From Haliclona indistincta (Eukaryota; Porifera; Demospongiae; Haplosclerida; Chalinidae), in assembly GCA_964017065.1 (NCBI GenBank), contig OZ024784.1, positions 4,259,152 to 4,323,151 of the forward strand: a DNA stretch of 64,000 nucleotides. Reading direction: 5' to 3'. Under the pieces are notes generated by a model, which was not told the origin of the DNA, searched no databases, and saw nothing but the letters and a program-made list of their open reading frames with translations. Numbering within the stretch: position 1 is the first letter of the stretch; each line of letters opens with the position of its first letter. Positions 37,531-46,804 of the stretch are shown here, piece after piece. The position numbers and the translations under genes are program-made.

Positions 37531-39699
37531 TTAATCTGAATCACTGTCACTGAGTTGAAGATCCTCTTCTACATATGAAGGAGTGGTACATGGTATGAGA
37601 TGACAACATCAATAAAATTATACCACAGGCATAGACACAAGTACAGAATAACTCACTCAGTAGAGACATGGAGCGAGGACGAGAAAGGGAGGGATCCATG
37701 TTGGTATAACCACTACCTGCAATAACCTGTACATGAGAAGAGGATTACCTCACCCAATGTGGCAAACATTATGATAACCAACCTGTCCTTGGTTTTCCTC
37801 CTCTTCGGCTCCAGAAGAGGAACTTGAACTGCTTGATGAGTCACTGTCATCATCACTACCAGAGCTGCTGCTACTACTGCTGCTACAACTACTGCTGGAT
37901 TCAGCTGACAGAGATTGCATTCCACCAACTTCTGGTGGAACAGCTGCTAGGGGTGGTTGTGTGGGTTCTGGAATAAAGGCAGGAGGAGGAAGAGGAGGAG
38001 GAGGTAAAGGAGCTTGTTGAGCCTGTGGGCTTAGCCCTAACTGTTGCTCCATATCACTGTCATCACTGTCAGACAGACTACCACTCTTGGAAGATGATGA
38101 AGAAGAGGAAGAAGAGAAGGATCTTATTTTCTTGTCAGAGGGAGGGAGTTGACCAGGCTCAGGTGTGGGATTGTTTGACGTTAGAGGTGAAATGGAGTCT
38201 GGTAAACTTATGAATTGCTGTGTGACAGAAGGAGGCTGAGAAGGAGGAACATTAGGTACAGATGGTGGAGGAGGAGGAGCTAGCATAGAAGATTGAGAGG
38301 CCTTTCCCATTCCTTTGACCTTGTGAGATTTGGCTTCTTTGGGCTTCTTGCTAGCCTTTGGCTGCTTTAATGGTCTTATCGGCTTACTTGATTGCTGAGA
38401 TGGCGGACCTGGTTTGTTAGTTGCAGTTGGTTTTAGAGTTGGTAATGGAGAAACTGATCGTAGCTTCTTAGATTTTGATCCATCACTGGAGAATGGTGAA
38501 ATAGTACTTGTAAGCTGCCTGTGTACCATAGGGCAAATAAAAAATTTTAAACTATGATTATGAATAATTCTCTTTGATTTAATGAGGCATCCAAATTTTT
38601 GCATCTACCTGGTGCGTGGGCAGGTGTAAAAAACATGGCGCCACTGCGCACTAGGCAACAAACTAAGCACCGTTGATCACGCTATTTGTATGTTTTGCGC
38701 CGCTTCAGGTAGCTTGCTGGTAGAACAGTGCTATTTTTCGTCCAGGTTAAGTCAAAATCATAGTTTAAACTGGTTATAAACCTCGGTTTTCGGTGCATAT
38801 GTGAATTTGGATTTTTCGGGCTTTGCCCTCAGTATCCAAATTCCCATATACACCTCTACCTCAGTGTATAACCTACATATACATTTTGTGAATAAATAAA
38901 AATTTACAATTATGCTAAATTAAATTTCACAAAATTTTCATTTGGGTGCGGTATTATAGCAAAAAATAATTATACTTGTGCACGTTACAGTGGCAAAATT
39001 TGAGTGTTACTCGTGAGTGAGAGGTAGAGATGTGTACCAGTGCACTGAAAGTACCGATACTCGTTGCCACACAAAAATTCAAATTTCATGAATGTCCTGA
39101 TTCACTAAATTTTGGGCTGTGCGGTGTGTGATTATACCCACAAAATTAAATTCTCACACCAAAATAATCATCCACAAATTTTCTTGACCTACGATAGCAT
39201 CATTACCCACCGGACTGATTTCAATTGTACAGTTGTGTTGATCCGTTCCAAGACTGCTTCCTGTAAACGTTAGTATAATATTGTGGATCATCTGATCATG
39301 GTATCCCTTACTCCTGTGACTTTATTGATTATGAGAATACACTCCTTTTGTACAGGTCGCTTAGCACCACGAAACATGGCCGCATCATCAAATGACCCTG
39401 CCTGCATGGTCATAAAACTCTGAAATAGCAGATGAAGGGTTTACTGACCTGAAACAATGGTAATGACACGGTCACTTCTTCTCCCTCGACTTTTAGCCGA
39501 CCAGGCTGAGATGGATCAACAGACTTTGGTTTAAAATCATCTGGGCACCATGCAAATACATAGGCTACTTAGATTAGTCCCGAATTTATCTCTCACATTT
39601 GATGGTATGAAACGAATTTTCCTTGGGGAATGTGAAACTCTTCCCTAGCTTCACGCGATACTCTTGGTTTAGTACCACAGGCAACCGGCTTTCAGCCAT
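37531..39699 (-). CDS. EAF: ELL-associated factor (EAF)
   Basis: EAF binds ELL and stimulates RNA polymerase II elongation in the super elongation complex. The start ATG at 39697-39699 opens MAESRLPVVLNQEYRVKLGK, then FTFPKENSFHTIK joined to YDFKPKSVDP across an intron (exon 1 is 39597-39699). The N-terminal EAF domain continues with MFRGAKRPVQKECILIINK and the next exon with VLERINTTVQLKSVR. The long exon (about 37770-38520) is disordered: Pro-rich, Ser runs, and acidic SDSDDSDMEQ and GSDDDSDSSS blocks, as in vertebrate EAF1/2. The tail is SGYTNMDPSLSRPRSMSLL and then EEDLQLSDSDSD, matching the family's C-terminal motif. One intron of roughly 0.7 kb (about 38537-39200) holds a palindromic repeat. 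Confidence 0.93.
38770..38876. repeat. Palindromic repeat in EAF intron
   Basis: GGTTATAAACCTCGG...GTGAATTTGGAT faces ATCCAAATTC...TCAGTGTATAACC around a loop of about 20 bases (TTTTCGGGCTTTGCCCTCAGT). It is likely a small foldback element without genes. Confidence 0.6.
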
Positions 39700-40018
39700 C
39701 GTGCGACGCATACAATGTAGTGAGGATATCCCGACAAAATTAGTAAGTTATAGACTAACAAGGCGGAGTCAACACAAACCACATAAAAGCACTGCATTCA
39801 CCGAACTGCGCAGTGATCAGGCGCGTGTCCACGATAGGGCTCCGGGTGCTCTAGCACCCCCCTCAGCATTGAAGTTTTAAATTATTCATTGCATCAAAGT
39901 ACACTGTGGCCATCAATTTATCATAACTGTTATTGCAACAAGCTTAGCAGCTGCCAAAATCCCATTCTAAGGTAGTTTAGGCTGTTTTCCCATTAGTTCA
40001 GCGATGAACAAATCCAGT

Positions 40019-41325
40019 GCGCTGTAACGGAGATATGTGTTCCCCCTGATTTTCTGTTCCCCCGAACAGATATCTCCAGCCACGCCCCCGGAGATATGTG
40101 TTCCCCCTGATGAATTAAAACGCAGTGTTATCTGTTCCCAGCAAATTAGCACACGCGCGCGAATTGCTCGTCTCACAAACAATCTGGTATGCTATTTTAT
40201 CAGGACAAGTGTAGTTCTCTTCCTCCATCGATATGGCCATTGCACTGAGGAATTTCAAGTATACCTAGTCTGAATAATAAATTTTATAGCCAGATGAGAT
40301 CAATCTACACATGCATGACTACTTGTCAACTCTGCAAATACGCAGTCAAGGGTGACGTCACTTGTCAGCACATTTGCTCGACTGCTACTACTACTGCAAG
40401 AGACATTCTCTGCAACGAAATAAGATTTACATTATAGCTATGTTTATTTTAAAACTTATTATGACTATATTTTTAATAGGCAATGATTACCTTGATCATC
40501 AGAGCATACACCTCCATGATTAGAGATATCTATACTGCTTGAAACAGCCGCTCTGCATGCATTAATAAACTAATTAAGGTAATACATGCACAAGATCGAT
40601 CAGCAGTCACTAGTGCAAGTGAGACCACTGTCAGAGGGCATCACAAAGCTACCAGCCTACCATTGAAAGCCAAAATGCTCTAGATCACTATACTATAGTT
40701 TAGGGCAGTCATATTCGCCGTGCAATCGAAGTCTCTCCTGTGTGTAGTCTACGATGAGCTAGTACTCACGAATGAATACGCGCGCGAGCGAGTGGGAAAC
40801 ACATATCATCGGGGAAACACATATCCGCGTGAGGGGGAACAGATATCACTGCTAGTTCATCAGGGGGAACACATATCTCCGAGGGCGTGGCTGGAGATAT
40901 CTGTTCGGGGGAACAGAAAATCAGGGGGAACACTAGCCTCGTACCCAGGCCTGCTCTATTGAGCTTAAGGCCTGGTACACACTGTTCGCGCATGCGTGTA
41001 ATTAAAAAACACGTGCGTGTCTCACTTGCTCTGAATTCAGCGTGATGCTTACTATTTCAGCTCACAACGTCGCGTGCTAGACACAAATCAGCTAAACTTA
41101 CCTTACAAATAAGCGTCAGCCGCGCGGAAGTTCGCTCTACACTATCTACGTTGTGTTCATCACGTGGCTAGCCAAGTAACACGGAGAAATGTACGGTAAG
41201 TATCTGCGTTTTAACCGGATGTTGGATAAATTAAACGCATGCGCGAACAGTGTGTACCAGGCCGTCCGCTCAATAGAGCAGGCCTGGGTACGAGGCTAGG
41301 GGAACACATATCTCCGTTACAGCGC
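40019..41325. mobile_element. Middle nested element, GCGCTGTAACGG ends
   Basis: The left end reads GCGCTGTAACGGAGATATG and then TGTTCCCC. The right end is its inverse but is split by another insertion. Arms continue inward with CTGATTTTCTGTTCCCCCGA, ACAGATATCTCCAGCCACGC (left, to about 40142) and the matching inverse (about 40805-40933). GGGGAACA/TGTTCCCC motifs recur many times within the arms. No coding frame is visible. Confidence 0.65.
40934..41298. mobile_element. Inner element with long TIRs and 7-9-bp TSD
   Basis: Long terminal inverted repeats begin TAGCCTCGTACCCAGGCCTG and continue with CTCTATTGAGC and GGCCTGGTACACACTGTTCG. It sits inside the right arm of the middle element. The interrupted sequence is recovered when one copy of GGGGAACAC (40925-40933 and 41299-41307) is removed, so it is the target duplication (9 bp; 7 or 8 bp if the palindromic ends are cut differently). 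365 bp, non-coding. Confidence 0.8.
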
Positions 41326-41504
41326 CATGATAATATGGACGAAAATGACGTAATTTAACGAATAAATGAATATTAATTAGAATTTGCGCGCGCGCTTCGC
41401 GCGCGCACCCATCTTTCCTCATTCCTGGACACGCGCCTGGTGATGTGCTGCAGCTTATAAATTAATAGGTCACCGAAAACTGAAAGGTACATGACTCATC
41501 ACGC

Positions 41505-41790
41505 AGCTCATTTTTTTGGTGCTATTCGTTCTCGACAAAAGGACCTTTTTTCAGCAGCTAAGGAACTGGTCAGTTGCTAGGTCATGCATATCTGCATGCA
41601 TGACTGATCAAGCGGAGTCAGTACACCAAAATATAAAGCACTGTCACTAGACACTAGTGTAGTGCAGGCACTAGACCAGAACAAATTTCTAGTACTGTTG
41701 GTATTATGGCTCATTTTACGCCGTCAAAATTTTTTGGGTGCTGTTCACTCCGAAATTTTTTCAGCAACGAGAGAACTGGTCAGTATGCAG
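41505..41790. repeat. Diverged direct repeat pair
   Basis: A unit with GGTGCT(A/G)TTC...TTTTTTCAGCA...GAACTGGTCAGT occurs at about 41505-41590 and again at about 41697-41790. Nearby, AAGCGGAGTCAGTACACC...AAAGCACTG (41610-41645) resembles 39757-39797 at the other side of the nested elements. Confidence 0.5.
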
Positions 41791-42024
41791 ATCTTTGCCA
41801 GTCAAAAAATTATATGTACATGCGCTACAGCAGCAGCAAAATGTCTATGCTAACATAGCTGCAGCTAGTCAGCAGAGGATATCCCTACAAATAATTATTG
41901 TACTTTGACTTTGAGGCGGGGTCTAGAGAGGAAACATTCTGCTGACAAGCTAGAAGCCTAGACTTCGTGTTATTTCTCACTGTAGTGCGCTAGCAGCAAC
42001 TCTAACAGCAGCGATATCAGCAGC

Positions 42025-42998
42025 ATGGCATATCCCGGATACCCTGGTGGCGCTGTAAGTTTCTTTCCTTCAGAATCTCACTGTATAAACTCGATCTTTT
42101 GACACGACAGGGTGGCGCGGATCCTCTATGGCCATTCTTTTCTGCCGTAGCTGGACAAGTGAGTATTCAAAAAAATGTGTGCGCTGCAGGTGTGATAATG
42201 TCGTTCTTAGGATGGACAAATAGACGCCGAAGAGCTGCAACGATGCCTGACACAAGCAAACTTTGCGGGCGGATACCAACGTAAGTTTGAGGGGGTGAGC
42301 AGGGTTGGGTGGGTGATCACAGGAAGTTACAATCATCTCTAACGCAGCCTTCAGCAAAGAGACTTGCCGCATCATGATTGCAATGTTGGACGTATCCTTT
42401 CTCAACAGGGTTGCATTAATGGTCTAACAGCATGTTTGTCTCACTGATGACTATAATAATAATAAAAATAGTAGTTTTGGTACTTGACAGCAGATGCTAG
42501 CGTGATCGTAGCGGTAAGATGGGCTTTAATGAGTTCAAGGAACTCTGGACTGTCCTCAACCAGTGGAAGGTACTAAGAGACATTTGGTATCTCTATCTTC
42601 ACCTTTGCTACAGACGTGTTTTCAAGGATTTGACAGAGATCGCTCTGGTTCAATGGAACCTCATGAGCTCCAACAAGCAGTCACTACATTTGGATACCGT
42701 CTCTCTCCGCAGACTTTTGCCGTGCTCAGTAGCCGCTATTCAAGCAATGGAAAAGTTGGATTTGATGATTTTGTTGCTCTTTGCATCAAACTGAGGGCTC
42801 TAACATGTAAGTCATTGTCATGCAGATGACATTGTGAAAGTAAATTGTGTTATCTGCCTAGCTCACTTCCAAGCCCGTGATACCATGAGAAATGGGTCGG
42901 CAACATTTCAATATGATGATGTGAGTACTGTCACAATATTTGAAAGCAATGATTTTGTTCCCTTCACACAGTTCCTACAGGTTGCTATGGGAATTTGA
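42025..42998 (+). CDS. SRI: Sorcin/grancalcin-like penta-EF-hand protein
   Basis: A Ca2+-sensing protein that binds membranes and partners on calcium rise. Eight small exons (42025-42054, 42111-42158, 42211-42280, 42348-42391, 42501-42569, 42614-42806, 42862-42920, 42972-42998) join to 540 nt, or 179 aa. The N-terminus is a short Gly/Pro/Tyr tail (MAYPGYPGGAGGADPLWPFF). EF1: AVAGQDGQIDAEELQRCL; EF2: MLDRDRSGKMGFNEFKELW; EF3: FDRDRSGSMEPHELQQAV, the most canonical loop; EF4: RYSSNGKVGFDDFVALC, imperfect; EF5: a C-terminal dimerisation hand ending FLQVAMGI. The EF1-EF2 stretch with LTQANFAGGYQPFSKETCR is characteristic of sorcin and grancalcin rather than ALG-2 or calpain. Introns are as short as 52 bp. 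Confidence 0.92.
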
Positions 42999-43309
42999 AG
43001 GCGATGATAATAGCAATCTTTTCCTGAACCCACAACAGTAGTGTTATTGTTACGACTTAGATTTATTTTAGTCTATATTATTTTTGTTACAATTACAATG
43101 ATTAGTTTAACCCTTTTGGTCAGTAGTAGTACACCAACTAACATAATATTATGTCAAAATGATGATGGCTAAAACCATTATTATGCTCAAGAAAATTCGG
43201 TCAATCCGTCATTATAATTATAACAGATTCAACCATTGTATGCCCTATGATAACAAAATGTGCAACTGTAATCATAAAAACATGTCCACAGATAGGTAGC
43301 ATGCATGTA
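42999..43309. other. Convergent intergenic spacer
   Basis: AT-rich 3' flanks of the sorcin-like gene (+) and CSTF3 (-). No other feature is seen. Confidence 0.5.
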
Positions 43310-46300
43310 CTAGGATGTTGTGTTAATTCGTTTTTGTTGCCGAGAGCGATACAAGTCATGAGAAGGAGGAGCAATATCACCATCTTCATCACTTCCTTCT
43401 CCACCTTCTCTTTGTCTCTTTTGTCCTTGTGTCACTCCAGTATCTGGTGCTTGGTTAGAAGTAGGCAAATCTGGAATAGAACAATGCACGATCAGTTCAA
43501 CAAGCTCGTCAATAACTACAAAAGGTCCTTGGAAACTGTCAGGAGGTGGGAGTAATGGCATGAGAGCAGCTACACCAGATGGCAAGGGAAAATGGCCTCC
43601 AGGGACAGCATTCATGCCAACACCTATTAACAGAAAGCTGTAGTAAGTGAGCATGTTGGTTAGTACAGACCATGGGTCGTGCTTGGTCGGAATGGTGTCA
43701 TTTGATTCACATCAGGTCGTACTGTAATGTTCTCTTCTCTGCCTTTATTAGATCTACCAGTACCTGTAGCTCGAGTAGTCGATTGCACTGCACACTAAAA
43801 GAAATAAGTATTATCTACACGATAAACCAGTTTCATTAGCATACAGGATGCCCAATCAACTGTAACTCTATTGTAGAACAAGGATACTTGCCAAAGAACT
43901 TGTAGCGATCAACAAGAAGAATAGAGTCAAGATTGGCAGTTGTGTTCTGCAAGAAATCAATTTTAGGCTCACATAGCTAATTGTCAACCAACCTGGCTCC
44001 TCATTGCTAGACTTCTTCTCTGTTCTACTTTCAAAAGGCTTGACAGGTCACCAACACATGCTTCAAAAGTCATGAATTTCTCCCAAATCTCACTGCATGC
44101 ATACAAAAATAATGTTAACATGAAACTGAATACAAGTGATATCACCTTGAATGTTCCGCAGGTACTGAACTTAATGCCTTCTCAAACAAGACTCTAGTGT
44201 TGTTGTCCTCTGCACATGAATATAGACAAAGATTGCAGAGAGTTGAGCACTAACCATTGAGATGAGAGGTGTGGTCAATGTAGGCCAGTAAGTAGTCTGG
44301 ATTGTCTCCAAACTTTTTCATTCCCAATTCAAATATTCTAAAAGCAATGTCTTTGTCCTTTTGCAGAATAAATCAAAATTATAACTATCACGCCACCTTA
44401 CCTTGGTGGTGTAATATTCCATGAGACCAGCCGCTACATACACCTGTATAGTTACTAATAACTTATGTGACCAATAGAATTGCACAACTCACATGGTGAC
44501 CACACCGAGCATCTTCGCGAGCTTGCTTAAACACACTACGAGCTTTCTTGGTGCCCCCAATGCGAACAGCAAACTTCATATACTGCACATAGACCTATAA
44601 ACAATAGTAGTCCATCATAGTATAATGTGAAAGAAGAGCAATTAGATCATTTTGTTTTCAGTTATTATGGAAACGATAATCAGAACGGCAATTTGTAAAC
44701 ACATACATACCAGGGTAGGATCTAGCTCCTTATTATCCAATAGTTTCTTATAGATACCTTCAGCACTATCGTGCCGTCTTTTTCCCTGAAAATGAAACCA
44801 ACTATAGTTATTGTCAAAGCACACTCTAAGCCATTCAGCTTTTTGATTGCAATTTACAAATTCATTCTAACCTCTTCAAAGTCTGCATAAGCAAAGTTGA
44901 CCAGAAGGTTATCCTTCATTGGTCCATTAACAGCTCGTGCATAAAGCTCTATAGCTTCCTCTCCCCACTGCTGACAGTGTGTGCTATCCTAAAACTCAAT
45001 TAAATTTATGGGGTTAGCTAACAATCACTCATACCCCAGCTTCACTGGCTCTCTGTAAATAGAAACATGCCTCACACCAGATATCAGGACAAAACCCAAA
45101 ACAGAGCAGACACTGATCATATGCATACATGACTGAATGAAAGAGAGAATGTGAATCAATAACACAAATCACAAAATACCTCTCTTCACTACACCACTTT
45201 TTTCTTCATTCCGAAGTGGATTCTGTTTCTCCCATGCAATATAGCGCCTCCATATTCCCAGCTAGTGTATAAAAGTAGATAAGAGGTAGACAGCTAGCTT
45301 AGGCCCACCTGTTGGATCTCCTGTACTGTCCCTTGTGATGGGATGGATACAGCTCCTCTAATTAACCCTCTAGTTACACCATCATATTCGAGAGAAGCTC
45401 GCCTAGCATTCACATAAAATTTGCTCTGTGTTTCAATGAGCTTCTTGGCCATCACTTTATTCACGCTCTATCAATTGATAGTTTAAGTTATAACTTGCAT
45501 TTAGGAAGAGACAAACCTGTTCAAAACTGTTGTAGTCACGCCATAATCGTTCAATCCCAATTCTAGGAGAGGATATAGTTTGCTAAAAATAAGAAAGGTC
45601 AAAGAATTTAGACCACCGTTGCAAGAGACATACCCACCTGGTAAGCCTTCCTGATAGACTGTATCTTCTGGTTCTCAGCAAATGAGCCTAATGCTTCTCT
45701 GAAGCCACGATACTTACCTAAACTATCTACTTTGTTGATAATTTCACCTACTCTTTATTGAGGCAATCAATATACTCAAGCCAGAGAGGAGTGGAGTGAA
45801 AGTCAATGCCGACATAATCAAGAGCAAACTCGTATGCTTGTCGTAACTTCTCCCTAGCCAAGAACACATGCTTATCATTGCAATGTCACTATAACAGACC
45901 ACCTGTAGGTTGGTAAGGACACCTTCGTCTCTCTGATATATGCCACATAGCACCTCCATAGATCAATATGCAAAACACTCATTAGACATCTTTGAAACAG
46001 CTGATTGCCGCCAGGATGCAGAGGTTGAGAAAGAATCACGTATTATACTTATAACTAAAGCCACATCACCTTTTCCACTCGTTCGTAGCTACGTTGCCTC
46101 ATCTAAAGTGTCAAAGATTCAAAGCTTCATAACTGTAACGTATACAAGTACTATATGCCTTTTGTAATGACTCATTATAATTATTTTAATGCCAATTTAA
46201 CACGTTGCACCATTTCAACGTGTCTGAATAACAAGTGATCTTGGTAAATAAACGTATCATCATTGTGCTGGTACAAACACAAATACACACTGGTATCAGA

Positions 46301-46759
46301 ACAGCAGCCATGCTGCTCCATGATGCAGTATGCAAGTGGTTACTAATCGTGTACTGGTTACTGCAACAAGGAGAGGAGTAGATAGTGTTGACCTCTTGTT
46401 CAATGTATACTCTCCAGTAACGGACTGATGTGGGAAACTGAGTCACGAGACGCTCAAACAACATTCGTGCACGAACTGGAGCCGTGCTCTGTAATGATAT
46501 TTTATTGAAAGATTTTGAAATATTCTAATACTGCTAACCTGGGCTTCCCTCAACAGTATACTCCAGCTCTCTAGATCATAAGGATTGGTCTTCAGCTTCA
46601 TCTCTGCACACTTCCCATGGTCTGTAAGTGACCAAGGTCCAGCTGCCAGACCTGGTTCGACAGTCTAGAAGAATAAGAATAAACTAACAAGACGGATCAC
46701 ATCACACTAGGTCACAACTAGCTAGCTAGCTTACTTACTCCATTTTTCTCCGGCTCCAT
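43310..46759 (-). CDS. CSTF3: Cleavage stimulation factor subunit 3 (CstF77)
   Basis: CstF77 is the HAT-repeat scaffold of the CstF complex that marks poly(A) sites for pre-mRNA 3' cleavage. The gene has many short exons. The start ATG (46757-46759) encodes MEPEKNG before the first intron; the next exon gives [20 protein letters not shown] and [10 protein letters not shown], then [20 protein letters not shown], all matching animal CSTF3 HAT repeats. Repeats can be followed leftwards, for example [30 protein letters not shown] and [20 protein letters not shown]. The C-terminus is diagnostic: [35 protein letters not shown], an acidic/Gln-rich linker and [12 protein letters not shown], which is the monkeytail region that binds CstF64 and CstF50 partners. 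It is divergent from the TIR-SLOG gene, with 45 bp between starts. Confidence 0.95.
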
Positions 46760-46804
46760 GTGGGTAAATAAATCACGTGACCAAGTGAGGCCCGCCTACA
46801 CAAA
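46760..46804. promoter_or_regulatory. 45-bp bidirectional promoter with E-box
   Basis: It lies between the CSTF3 (-) and TIR-TIR-SLOG (+) start codons and contains ATCACGTGAC (CACGTG at 46774-46779). Coupling of a putative signalling gene to a constitutive mRNA-processing promoter is inferred. Confidence 0.55.

Larger units (their letters stand above)
39818..41439. mobile_element. Outermost of three nested DNA elements
   Basis: Termini CAGGCGCGTGTCCA (39818-39831) and TGGACACGCGCCTG (41426-41439) are exact inverted repeats. GTGAT adjoins both ends (39813-39817 and 41440-41444), a possible target duplication. CAGG-type ends resemble hAT elements, though that superfamily normally makes 8-bp duplications. 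No transposase is visible. Confidence 0.55.

Noticed and set aside
40037..40993. Several 70-80-aa frames with IPLIFCSPEQ-like repeats
   Set aside because: Translations of the inverted arms of the nested DNA elements.
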